A stretch of 64,000 nucleotides of DNA, taken from assembly GCA_934273635.1 (NCBI GenBank), contig CAKQSV010000006.1:1-64000 (forward strand), written 5' to 3'. The stretch's first letter is position 1. Each line of letters begins with the position of its first letter. The notes beneath the pieces were generated by a model that was not told the DNA's origin, did no database searches, and worked only from the letters and a program-made list of their open reading frames with translations. Of this stretch, positions 25,592 to 33,535 are shown in pieces. The stretch comes from an uncultured Alphaproteobacteria bacterium. GTDB taxonomy: Bacteria > Pseudomonadota > Alphaproteobacteria > RF32 > CAG-239. A program made the translations under genes and the position numbers.

Positions 25592-25619
25592 ACTATACCC
25601 GTTTTTTCTGAAATTTCAA
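25592..25619 (-). promoter_or_regulatory. Promoter of rpsF-rpsR-rplI
   Basis: Minus strand TTGAAA (25614-25619), a 16-base spacer ending ACGGG, and TATAGT (25592-25597). The spacer end and -10 match the promoters at 31847 and 32786. The ~100-base leader downstream may hold the S6-S18 regulatory structure known in other bacteria, but I cannot confirm it. Confidence 0.75.
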
Positions 25620-25708
25620 GCATTTTATGCAAAAATAAACATAATTTTAATCTTTTTAGTCTAGCGTTGAACTACGAGAACGCAGGTTTTGACGTTTTTC
25701 TTGCTCAA

Positions 25709-25780
25709 CCCTCGCTAAATTTTTAGAGAGGGTCAGAAACCTTAGAGGTTCACCTCGCTTGGTTTCTGGGGTGAGTTTAA
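25709..25780. repeat. 72-bp composite palindromic repeat, copy 2
   Basis: It opens with CCCTCGCTAAATTTTTAGAG (to 25732), continues with the stem AGAAACC...GGTTTCT and closes with GGGGTGAGTTTAA. Copy 1 is at 3894-3966. The gap 25491-26377 holds this repeat, the promoter and the two arrays below, and no gene. Confidence 0.6.
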
Positions 25781-25815
25781 CGGACGCGGTTGTAAATGTC
25801 GGTCGCTACCCCCCT

Positions 25816-25960
25816 CGTCATTGCGAGCGGAGCGAAGCAATCAGCCCTACTCCTCGTCATTGCGAGCGGAGCGAAGCAATCAGCCCTACTCCTCGTCATT
25901 GCGAGCGGAGCGAAGCAATCAGCCCTACTCCTCGTCATTGCGAGCGGAGCGAAGCAATCC
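25816..25960. repeat. Tandem array of the CGTCATTGCGAG repeat (39-bp period)
   Basis: Three full identical units (25816, 25855, 25894) and a partial fourth (25933-25960). Each starts CGTCATTGCGAGCGGAGCGA. The period is divisible by three, so the frame stays open and encodes RHCERSEAISPTP repeats; I regard that open frame as spurious. Confidence 0.92.
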
Positions 25961-26040
25961 AGTCAATAAAAGAAGCCTTATTGCCTCCGGATTGCAGCAA
26001 CCTCCACTGGTCACGCAATGACGATAAAACGAGGACAACG

Positions 26041-26355
26041 CAATCGCTTAAAGAGCGCGTTTTCTTACACCCTTGGCACTGACCTTCAAAACGCGATGTT
26101 TAAGATGAGTGCTAGGAGTTGAAAGTTTTTATCGTAGGGAGTGTACTAGCGGTACATGACCAAGAAAAAACTTTTAAGGACGACGCAATCGCTTAAAGAG
26201 CGCGTTTTCTTACACCCTTGGCACTGACCATCAAAACGCGATGTTTAAGATGAGTGCTAGGAGTTGAAAGTTTTTATCGCAGGGAGTGTACTGGCGGTAC
26301 ATGACCAAGAAAAAACTTTCAAGGACGACGCAATCGCTTAAAGAGCGCGTTTTCT
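26041..26355. repeat. 145-bp tandem repeat with long hairpins
   Basis: Two full units (26041-26185, 26186-26330) and a partial third. Within them AAAACGCG...CGCGTTTT and TTTAAG...CTTAAA pair to close a 121-base hairpin at 26088-26208 and again at 26233-26353. An inner stem (GAAAGTTTTT with AAAAAACTTT) and the small GTAC-n5-GTAC stem are also kept. One base difference between the units turns a G-U pair into G-C, which suggests the fold is conserved. Confidence 0.85.
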
Positions 26356-26377
26356 AGTAAAGAAAGGATGAGCACGG

Positions 26378-26710
26378 ATGAAAATACACCAAACCTTAGC
26401 AATACTATCCATCACAGGAGCCTTAAGCGCCTGCGCGTGGTTTGCTGACGATCATGCTCAAAACATTAGCAACCTTTCCTATCGCAACAAAGAAACCGAG
26501 GTTTACCTGCAAGAACCTTTCTCCCGCATTGTCGCGCGTTGTTATGCCTCGGCGGAAGACGCCGCGCAGGCCTGCGCCGCCAAATTTGAAGAACGCGGCT
26601 ATGTCAGATTAAACAATATTCCGTACAAAACGGCAAAATATGACTTTTTAACCAAAGACACTTATCCGTCCCGCCGTTGGAGATATAACGAGCTAACCCC
26701 CCGTTGGTAA
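26378..26710 (+). CDS. Small lipoprotein, 110 aa
   Basis: The product has a lipoprotein signal, MKIHQTLAILSITGALSAC, with the lipobox LSAC and lipidated Cys19. The mature part is 91 residues with no membrane segment, one cysteine pair (CYASAEDAAQAC) and a tryptophan- and arginine-rich C-terminus (SRRWRYNELTPRW). Aspartate is not at position +2 (AW follows the cysteine), so transfer to the outer membrane is likely by the usual sorting rule. ATG 26378 has AGGA about 11 bases upstream. It lies 18 bases before comM and may be cotranscribed. Family unknown. Confidence 0.7.
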   Translation: MKIHQTLAILSITGALSACAWFADDHAQNISNLSYRNKETEVYLQEPFSRIVARCYASAEDAAQACAAKFEERGYVRLNNIPYKTAKYDFLTKDTYPSRRWRYNELTPRW

Positions 26711-26728
26711 AAAAATCGGGAGTCATCC

Positions 26729-28246
26729 ATGCTTGCCAGTATCAACACCATTACTTTTAACGGACTACAAACTTTAGACGTCAACCTTCAGGCGCAAATA
26801 AGCTCAGGGTTACCCTCGTTCACGATTGTGGGACTTCCTGACAAATCCATTGCCGAAAGCAAAGAGCGTGTGCGCTCGGCATTACAGTCCATCGGCTTAA
26901 GCCTGCCGGCCAAGCGCATAGTCATCAATTTGGCGCCTGCCGATTTACTCAAAGAGGGCTCTCACTTTGACCTTCCGGTTGCTTTGGGAATATTGTCCTG
27001 CATGGGGGTTATTCCGCAAGAAGAGGTTGGCAACTATATTGCCATGGGCGAATTGAGTTTAGATGGCAGCATTATCGGCGTCAACGGTGTTCTACCGGTG
27101 GCAATGCACGCTTTTCGCACGCAAAAAGGGCTTATTTGTCCGGAGGTTCAAGGAGGCGAAGCCGCATGGTCGGGGTTAAAAGATATTGTGCCGGCGCCCT
27201 CCCTGCTGAGTTTGATAAATCATTTCAAAGGCGTATCGGTGTTATCGGCGCCGCAACCGCAACGCCACGTTCCACCGACAACCCACTTAGATATGAGTGA
27301 TGTTAAGGGTCAGGAGAGTGCCAAACGCGCGCTGGAGATTGCCGCGGCCGGCGGGCATAATCTGCTGATGGTCGGACCTCCGGGGTCGGGCAAATCTATG
27401 CTTGCCGCCCGCATTGCCGGAATTTTGCCGCCTCTGACGGCTGAAGAAGCGCTCGAAACCAGTATGATACACTCCATTGCCGGCGTTTTAAAAGACGGTA
27501 ATATCTGCTTTGAGCGCCCGTTTCGAGATCCGCACCACAATGCCTCTATGCCCTCGCTTGTGGGTGGCGGACGCAAAGCTCGCCCTGGTGAGATTTCTTT
27601 GGCGCATAACGGCATTTTGTTTTTAGACGAGCTGCCCGAGTTTGACCGCTCCACATTAGAGGCGCTGCGCCAACCGCTTGAAAACGGCTATATTAATATC
27701 GCCCGCGTCAACACCCACGCCGTTTATCCGGCAAAATTTCAGCTGATAGCGGCAATGAATCCCTGCCGCTGCGGCAACCTTGGTGTTGAAGGGATGAGTT
27801 GCCCGCGCGCGCCGAAATGCGCCGTTGAGTACCAATCCAAAATCTCGGGACCATTGCTCGACCGTATTGATATTCATATTGAAGTTCCGGCCGTCAGCCC
27901 GTGGAAAATGAACGAAGGACGCAGCGGAGAAACCTCCGAGACTATTCGTAAACGGGTTATTGCCGCGCGCCAAATTCAAAAAAATCGCTTTTTAGAACTC
28001 GGAATTAAAGATTTATCCACAAACGCCGAACTTAAGGGACAAATTTTAGAAGATGTCACACCGCTTGCAAACGACGCTCAAAACCTGCTTATAACGTTTG
28101 CCGACAAAAATCATTTGTCTGCCCGAGCCTATCATCGCACATTACGGTTAGCAAGAACGATTGCGGACTTGCAAAATAGTACAAATATTCTTAGAATACA
28201 CATTGCCGAGGCGTTATCTTATCGCCGAACCGCACCCGAATTATAA
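26729..28246 (+). CDS. comM: ComM/YifB-family AAA+ ATPase (Mg-chelatase-like)
   Basis: The 505-aa protein belongs to the YifB/ComM family. In Vibrio ComM is a hexameric helicase that drives branch migration in natural transformation. The N-terminal ~180 residues are the ChlI-like domain (FTIVGLPDKSIAESKERVR). Walker A is GPPGSGKSMLAARIAG and Walker B is GILFLDELPEF; a MCM-like sensor segment follows. A four-cysteine insert (CRCGNLGVEGMSCPRAPKC) is typical. The C-terminal domain has SARAYHRTLRLARTIADL. GGGAG precedes ATG 26729. A role in homologous recombination here is inferred. Confidence 0.93.
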   Translation: MLASINTITFNGLQTLDVNLQAQISSGLPSFTIVGLPDKSIAESKERVRSALQSIGLSLPAKRIVINLAPADLLKEGSHFDLPVALGILSCMGVIPQEEVGNYIAMGELSLDGSIIGVNGVLPVAMHAFRTQKGLICPEVQGGEAAWSGLKDIVPAPSLLSLINHFKGVSVLSAPQPQRHVPPTTHLDMSDVKGQESAKRALEIAAAGGHNLLMVGPPGSGKSMLAARIAGILPPLTAEEALETSMIHSIAGVLKDGNICFERPFRDPHHNASMPSLVGGGRKARPGEISLAHNGILFLDELPEFDRSTLEALRQPLENGYINIARVNTHAVYPAKFQLIAAMNPCRCGNLGVEGMSCPRAPKCAVEYQSKISGPLLDRIDIHIEVPAVSPWKMNEGRSGETSETIRKRVIAARQIQKNRFLELGIKDLSTNAELKGQILEDVTPLANDAQNLLITFADKNHLSARAYHRTLRLARTIADLQNSTNILRIHIAEALSYRRTAPEL

Positions 28247-28276
28247 AAAAAGAAGATTCTACGGAGCCCGATTAAA

Positions 28277-31114
28277 ATGAAGTTTTTTAAATCTGCACCA
28301 TTGTTAGTTTTATCCGCATGGCTGACCGGCACCACTGCGCTGAGCTCAAATTTATATGCGGCATGCAGTTCTTGCGGCGAAAGCCCTGCGGCTCCAACGC
28401 CTCAAACCCAAAAAAACATTTTTTCAGGCACCCGTCCCAAAATCACCCGCACCCGCATTTTTCCGAACGGTGACGCCCAAAGCGGTTTAGGTGCCACGCC
28501 GCGCAACAGCGCCAGCGGTCCCATTTTCGGCACCAATGATTGCTCGGTCGGCGGGGGACCGATGTTTGGTCCCAACACCTGCACCAAGCGCAAATGCGGC
28601 GGCGCAATGTTTGGTCCCCAAACCTGCAAACGCTTGGATTTGCCTTGCGAAAGTTGCAAACAGCCCCAACCGACCAAACAGCCGCCGCTGATTAAAAATT
28701 ATAAAACCGTGCCCGATAACAACATTTATGACCGCATCCATAAATGCTCCGACTTAGCGTCATTTCAGTTGGAGTGGGTAGACTTCCGCATTAAGGACGG
28801 ACGTTCTGACAGTTTCTCTCGCAAACTCGGTAATTATCGTTTCCGCCTGTTTGGTTGTCGCCGTTTTTCTAAAAACGCCATGCTCAATGAAGGTCGCATT
28901 ATTCAAAAAAATATGCAGTTTATCGACATTTTTGAAGACATCGTCAACGACTGCTATAATATTGTAAAAGTCCCGACCGAACTTTGCCTGCGCGATCAGG
29001 ACTATGAGGCGCCGGAATACATCCTCACCGCCGAAATCACAGATTATTTTATGAACGTGTGCGACGGCTACGATTGGGACGCAGCGCAAAAAGACGAGCG
29101 TCGCTCCGGTTCGGCGGAAATGACCGTCACCTGGAGATTGCTTGACCTGACCAAAACCCGCGTGTTGTGGAAAGGCGAGACCACCGGTTACAGCGAGCTG
29201 AAAGAAGGCGAATACAACGGTGAAATGGCATTGATTGAACAAGCGTTTGCCGATGCCTCGCTCAACCTGAAAGGTCTGCCCGAATTTGAAAATCAGTTAG
29301 CGGTGCGTGTAGACCCCGAAACTTTGGAACAACAAAAAACCACGCTGTTAGCCCTTGAACAAGCGGCAGACCCTGTCAAATGTAAAGTTCCGACCAAAAC
29401 AGCCGAAACCTGCCCCGTTCCTGCGCAAATCAGCGAAAACGGCAATTCTTACGGCGCCGGTGCCGAGACCCATAGTCCTGATGCGCCTTTGCAACAATGC
29501 ACCATGCCGGCGGAAGTTATCGAATATGCCCCGCAAGAGACTTTATATAAAGATGACAATTCCGACACAATTCCTTTGGAACTTGATTTGAGCAACAAGC
29601 CATATCCTTATGCCGAAAACAGCGGCAGTATCTGCTATGGCTACAACAACGAGTCGCAAAACTTTGACTTTAACCCCAACAGCATTAACGGCAACGTCAG
29701 CGACGGCGGCTATGCCTTGAGTGACGCAGGCATTTGTGAGCCGACATTAAACAGCTACCTTGAGCCTGCGGAAGAAAACGCCTGCGAAAATCCGTTATTT
29801 GGCACTTCGGGCGAAGATTGCGACCCGTCGCTCATCAGTTTTATCAAAGCCGACCAAGAGTGCGTCTCCAAACCTTTGGAACAAACCATAACCATCCCAC
29901 AGGAGAGCGGCGAAATCTGCTTGTTTGCTGCCGATGAGATAACTTCCGCCGGCGGCATCAGCAAAGACAGCGGCTACTACATCCCCGAAGTTGAGGTTGT
30001 CGCCCCGTCTGACAAAATCACTCAAAGTCCAGAGTGGCAGCCCTATGAACAACCGACCGAAATGCGCGAGCCCGAAACTTATGAGCAATCGGGTATCACC
30101 GATGGCGGTAATGCGGCAAACGACCGCGGCACCGAGGCTGTTCCGGACGCTATTCCGACCACTCTTTATAACAAAGACGCGATTGTCACTCGCCCGACCT
30201 TGCCGCAATGTCCGCCCGAAGCGACAGAACCGGAATATAAGATTGAAAAAGCTCCGGATGGACAAGATGTCAAAGTCCCGACATGCTATATTGTTGAAAA
30301 ATCAGGCGATTCATCCGAAGGCTCGGCAGTGACCGATACCGCCACCATTGACCAAACACCGGAGATTATTGAAAAAGGCAACTATCGCACCGCCGACCAT
30401 TTCTGTATTGAAAACGTTGCGCCCTACCCTGATATGAGACCTGAAAATCTCTACAAAGTCCGAGCCTCAATGATGTCGGTGCGCAATGCGCAAGGCAAAG
30501 AAAATGCCGGTCTGCTGATTTCCGACGACCTGATTTTAACCTCCGCCGACCTGATTGACAACTCTACAATCTGGTATGATGTCGAAACCATTAACGGCGT
30601 TAAGGCCAAAGCGAAAGTTGTGCGCATTAACGTACGGAAAAACATTGCCCTGTTGCAAACTAAAAATAAAATGTATTTCCGCCCATTATCGTTGAATATG
30701 GAGCTTCCGCCGGTTGGTAGCAGCGGTTATATGTCTTTGGGCTTGTTGAACAATGCCGAGGGTGAAAACTACCTTGATGACAAAGGCTCAATTAAGGGTT
30801 ATCGTTTTTCTGATGAAATGGGCACCGAGATTATCACCGACACCTTTGTTCAGACTGTCAGCTCCGGCGGCGCGCTGATAGATGAAAAAGGCGTGGTGAC
30901 AGGTTTTGCCTCTCGCAACCAGAAATACGACGACCGCGGCGATTTATTCGCTCCGATTCAAGACGCCATTAACAGCATCGGATTGGAGGTCTGCGGTCAA
31001 GCCGAACCGTTTGTTCAACCGCCGGCGGCAGTTCTCAAACCGGTGTCTTCGGCGATTGATAACTTCACCGGCTCTAAAGAACCGGCAGTTATGTCCGCGA
31101 AAAAGCGCAAATAA
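28277..31114 (+). CDS. Large exported protein with a degenerate trypsin-like domain
   Basis: The 945-aa protein has a signal peptide ending near residue 29 (LYAACSSCG). Residues ~30-130 are proline/cysteine-rich with MFGPNTCTKRKC-type repeats. Residues 150-360 form an alpha/beta domain (AEITDYFMNVCDGYDWD, RLLDLTKTRVLWKGETTGY) that recalls CsgG/LpoB-like outer-membrane helper domains. Residues 370-700 are a low-complexity acidic linker. Residues ~725-925 align with DegP-type serine proteases, but the catalytic positions are D758 (for His, LTSADLI), N789 (for Asp, RKNIALL) and S863 (SSGGAL). Hydrolysis is therefore unlikely. It is a single gene, followed by a terminator. Function unknown; an envelope scaffold or binding role is inferred. 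Confidence 0.7.
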   Translation: MKFFKSAPLLVLSAWLTGTTALSSNLYAACSSCGESPAAPTPQTQKNIFSGTRPKITRTRIFPNGDAQSGLGATPRNSASGPIFGTNDCSVGGGPMFGPNTCTKRKCGGAMFGPQTCKRLDLPCESCKQPQPTKQPPLIKNYKTVPDNNIYDRIHKCSDLASFQLEWVDFRIKDGRSDSFSRKLGNYRFRLFGCRRFSKNAMLNEGRIIQKNMQFIDIFEDIVNDCYNIVKVPTELCLRDQDYEAPEYILTAEITDYFMNVCDGYDWDAAQKDERRSGSAEMTVTWRLLDLTKTRVLWKGETTGYSELKEGEYNGEMALIEQAFADASLNLKGLPEFENQLAVRVDPETLEQQKTTLLALEQAADPVKCKVPTKTAETCPVPAQISENGNSYGAGAETHSPDAPLQQCTMPAEVIEYAPQETLYKDDNSDTIPLELDLSNKPYPYAENSGSICYGYNNESQNFDFNPNSINGNVSDGGYALSDAGICEPTLNSYLEPAEENACENPLFGTSGEDCDPSLISFIKADQECVSKPLEQTITIPQESGEICLFAADEITSAGGISKDSGYYIPEVEVVAPSDKITQSPEWQPYEQPTEMREPETYEQSGITDGGNAANDRGTEAVPDAIPTTLYNKDAIVTRPTLPQCPPEATEPEYKIEKAPDGQDVKVPTCYIVEKSGDSSEGSAVTDTATIDQTPEIIEKGNYRTADHFCIENVAPYPDMRPENLYKVRASMMSVRNAQGKENAGLLISDDLILTSADLIDNSTIWYDVETINGVKAKAKVVRINVRKNIALLQTKNKMYFRPLSLNMELPPVGSSGYMSLGLLNNAEGENYLDDKGSIKGYRFSDEMGTEIITDTFVQTVSSGGALIDEKGVVTGFASRNQKYDDRGDLFAPIQDAINSIGLEVCGQAEPFVQPPAAVLKPVSSAIDNFTGSKEPAVMSAKKRK

Positions 31115-31125
31115 CCATAAGGCAC

Positions 31126-31162
31126 AAAAAAACTCATATTCCCCACGGAATATGAGTTTTTT
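31126..31162. terminator. Bidirectional terminator
   Basis: AAAAAAACTCATATTCC and GGAATATGAGTTTTTT form a 16-bp stem between the plus-strand pseudoprotease gene and the minus-strand 212-aa gene. Confidence 0.9.
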
Positions 31163-31166
31163 GTTA

Positions 31167-31805
31167 TTACTTAATCCAAAGCGCCATACGCCCAGGAGCC
31201 CAACAGTACAGACCTTTAGATTTATACCACGCACGACAAGCCTCAACCCTAAAAGTGTGAACCCCATTATAACCTTTACATATAAAGTTATAGGTTGCAC
31301 CAAACCCCTTTACTGCATCAGTTGCCAAAAACGCAAAACGTTTATCCTTCCACAGCATACAATCAACACCATGTTCCTGCAAAATTTCTGCGGTTTTATC
31401 ATAGCCCCTTGACTTCCAACAATAAATATCCATATCTTCTGCCGGAACAATCTCTCTGCCTTGATAATCAAGTCTGGACGCATAATTCGGAAGAAATTCA
31501 ATATCAGTACAAGGATTTCTTTTCCACTCCTCTTTAGCATCAGGCATATCTTCAGCCATCAAACGAGAAATTAACAGATTGGGACGAGCTTGAATACCCC
31601 AAACATAAGGTTTCATCGTCAAATCCAACCCGTCCTTAAGAATAATGGTATTATTCTTCTTATAAACCACACCAAAAGGCGTTGGAATAATAAGTTCACT
31701 CTTCGTCATTGATGTATCCGACACTGCGCCAACACCATTTTCGATAAGTTTAAGCTCCTGCATCATAATTTTATAACCAGAATCTTCTAAATTGAATGGC
31801 TCCAT
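31167..31805 (-). CDS. Hypothetical protein, 212 aa, paralogue of the 31946 gene
   Basis: I do not recognise a family. The protein is soluble with no signal peptide. Two blocks are shared with the next gene: GVVYKKNNTIILKDGLDL...YVWGI (residues 46-72) and YDKTAEILQEHGVDCMLWKD (near 134-153). The second block suggests a small domain repeated in both proteins. The C-terminus is aromatic-rich (ACRAWYKSKGLYCWAPGRMALWIK). It has its own strong promoter (31847-31875), nearly the same as that of the paralogue, so the pair arose by duplication including the promoter. The terminator downstream is shared with the convergent gene. Confidence 0.65.
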   Translation of the reverse strand: MEPFNLEDSGYKIMMQELKLIENGVGAVSDTSMTKSELIIPTPFGVVYKKNNTIILKDGLDLTMKPYVWGIQARPNLLISRLMAEDMPDAKEEWKRNPCTDIEFLPNYASRLDYQGREIVPAEDMDIYCWKSRGYDKTAEILQEHGVDCMLWKDKRFAFLATDAVKGFGATYNFICKGYNGVHTFRVEACRAWYKSKGLYCWAPGRMALWIK

Positions 31806-31846
31806 AATTATATAAGTTTAATTAATAATAAGAAAATATCAGTCTT

Positions 31847-31875
31847 ACCATACCCGTTTTTCAAAATTTTGTCAA
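31847..31875 (-). promoter_or_regulatory. Promoter of the 212-aa gene
   Basis: TTGACA (31870-31875), a 17-base spacer ending AAACGGG and TATGGT (31847-31852) on the minus strand. The sequence from -35 into the leader, including AATATTTTC...TTATTATTAATT, is shared with the promoter at 32786. Confidence 0.85.
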
Positions 31876-31901
31876 GTTCTGTCTTGCAATTAATCAGCCA
31901 C

Positions 31902-31942
31902 AAAAAAAATCTCCATATCGCACCGATATGAAGATTTTTTTA
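31902..31942 (-). terminator. Terminator of the 265-aa gene
   Basis: AAAAAAAATCTCCATATCG and GATATGAAGATTTTTTT form a stem directly after the stop codon at 31946; the A and T tracts work on both strands. Confidence 0.82.
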
Positions 31943-31945
31943 TTT

Positions 31946-32743
31946 TTACAGCATTGTTATCATAAACAACACTCTGGCCGGATAATAAGCGTTCGACGGA
32001 TAACATTCTACCCTGACTCCGCGTTCGGTATCTTTCAGTTTAAAACAACCCAAAGATAATCCTTCGCTGCCAAAGAAACTACGACTGGCATCAACCATTT
32101 CAACAGAGTTGTTTGCGCCCTGAAAAGCCACAGACGTAAAACGATCATCACGCCACAGCATACAATCAACACCAAAACTTTGCAAAATCTTGGCTGTCTT
32201 ATCAAATGACTCGTCAATACCCCTGACACAAATAGCAAAGACTGAAGATGTATGCATTACCAGTCGACACTTACGCCCATCATCCATTATAATTGGAATT
32301 GGATTATAAGTATCGACAATTTTTGCAAGCATTTTATAAATACCTTCATCTTCTGTCAAAGGCTCTTCCTGCTTTGGCGATTTTTCCGCTGCTTTATCTG
32401 CAAAGAGCAAACCTTTCTGATAGTTTCTGGCCTCTCGTTTCGGCGAGTTTTCCTTAACTTCCTTTGCCAAAGCCGCCTCTTGCGCCAACATGTCTTTTGC
32501 AGGCAAGCGGGAAACACACAATCCTTCCTCAGTGGCAATTCCCCACACATACTTTTTCCAAGGTAAAATCAAACCTTTTTTTGCGAAAAATGTATCACCT
32601 TTTTTATAGACGACATAAAGCGGTGTAGACTTCAACACACCTTTGTTGGTCACTAAATCGCCTAACACAGAGATAACATCTTCTTCGCTGAGGTTAAGCT
32701 CCTGCATTTTGGCACTAAGCTTGTCTAAATTAAGTTTATCCAT
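31946..32743 (-). CDS. Hypothetical protein, 265 aa, paralogue of the 31167 gene
   Basis: It shares two blocks with the 212-aa protein: LYVVYKKGDTFFAKKGLIL...KKYVWGI and FDKTAKILQSFGVDCMLWRD. Between them it has an extra charged segment of about 60 residues (AALAKEVKENSPKREARNYQ, then KAAEKSPKQEEPLTEDEG), likely an unstructured or coiled linker. The N-terminus (LDKLSAKMQELNLSEEDVISVL) is helical. There is no signal peptide or membrane helix. Promoter and terminator are individual. The shared blocks have no motif I can tie to an activity. Confidence 0.65.
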   Translation of the reverse strand: MDKLNLDKLSAKMQELNLSEEDVISVLGDLVTNKGVLKSTPLYVVYKKGDTFFAKKGLILPWKKYVWGIATEEGLCVSRLPAKDMLAQEAALAKEVKENSPKREARNYQKGLLFADKAAEKSPKQEEPLTEDEGIYKMLAKIVDTYNPIPIIMDDGRKCRLVMHTSSVFAICVRGIDESFDKTAKILQSFGVDCMLWRDDRFTSVAFQGANNSVEMVDASRSFFGSEGLSLGCFKLKDTERGVRVECYPSNAYYPARVLFMITML

Positions 32744-32785
32744 AATTATATTGTTTTAAATTAATAATAAGAAAATATCACTCTG

Positions 32786-32814
32786 ACCCTACCCGCTTTT
32801 TCCATTTTTGTCAA
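32786..32814 (-). promoter_or_regulatory. Promoter of the 265-aa gene
   Basis: TTGACA (32809-32814), a 17-base spacer ending AGCGGG and TAGGGT (32786-32791) on the minus strand; same layout as the promoter at 31847 but with a weaker -10. Confidence 0.7.
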
Positions 32815-33009
32815 GTTCCGTCTTACACTTCCAAATCTCAACCGGTTTTTATGAAAATCCGCAATATCATTGCAGATTTTATGCAGTAGCATTGCGTATT
32901 TTCACAAACGCCATCCCCCTCACCTCTGACTTTTATAATAATTTGCTTGCAATGCCGCAATTTTTTCCCTACATAGATATTAGTATACAAAACAGCAAGG
33001 ATAAAACCC

Positions 33010-33534
33010 ATGACCACAATCTTGTGTATCCGAAAAGGAAACGAAGTTCTAATGGCCGGAGACGGGCAAGCCACATTAGGCGAAGCGATTGTCTTCAAGT
33101 CAAAATCTGTTAAGGTTCGCCGCATTGGCAACGGCAACATCATCGCCGGTTTTGCCGGCGCCGCCGCCGACGGCATCACTTTAATTGAGCGCCTTGAAGG
33201 CAAACTTGAAAAACACGCGAACCAACTCAAGCGCGCCGCGGTTGAACTTGCCAAAGACTGGCGTATGGATAAATATTTGCGACAGTTGCAAGCGTTTATG
33301 ATTGTGGCCGACAAAAACGTGTCGTTGGTCATTTCCGGCACCGGTGAAGTTATGGAACCGGATGATGGCATAATCGGCATTGGCAGCGGCGGCAATTATG
33401 CTATGGCGGCCGCGAAAGCGCTGTATGATATTGACGGTCTATCACTGGAAGACATTGCCGCTAAAGCTATGAAAATTGCCGGCGACATAGATGTTTATAC
33501 AAACCATAACGTTATCATGGAAAAGGTAAAATAA
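33010..33534 (+). CDS. hslV: ATP-dependent protease subunit HslV
   Basis: HslV (174 aa) is the proteasome-like peptidase of the HslUV (ClpQY) machine. After removal of Met1 the N-terminal threonine (TTILCIRKGNEVLMAGDGQA) is the nucleophile. Gly/Ala-rich strands (VRRIGNGNIIAGFAGAAADG) and the segment VELAKDWRMDKYLRQLQAFM are characteristic, as is GDIDVYTNHNVIMEKV at the end. AAGGA lies eight bases before ATG 33010. It is one base upstream of hslU and starts a likely three-gene unit hslV-hslU-hemW. Confidence 0.97.
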   Translation: MTTILCIRKGNEVLMAGDGQATLGEAIVFKSKSVKVRRIGNGNIIAGFAGAAADGITLIERLEGKLEKHANQLKRAAVELAKDWRMDKYLRQLQAFMIVADKNVSLVISGTGEVMEPDDGIIGIGSGGNYAMAAAKALYDIDGLSLEDIAAKAMKIAGDIDVYTNHNVIMEKVK

Positions 33535-33535
33535 A

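Noticed and set aside
25816..25960. CRISPR array
   Set aside because: The units are contiguous and identical with no variable spacers, and no cas gene is present.
25759..26082. Open frame of 107 codons with RHCERSEAI repeats
   Set aside because: It is the translation of the 39-bp DNA repeat, whose period is a multiple of three; the frame carries no other protein signal.
26041..26355. CRISPR array or duplicated gene
   Set aside because: The 145-bp units are nearly identical along their whole length and contain no long open frame.
28402..28741. Minus-strand open frames within the pseudoprotease gene
   Set aside because: They lie opposite the repeated GPNTCTK segment and have no start signal.
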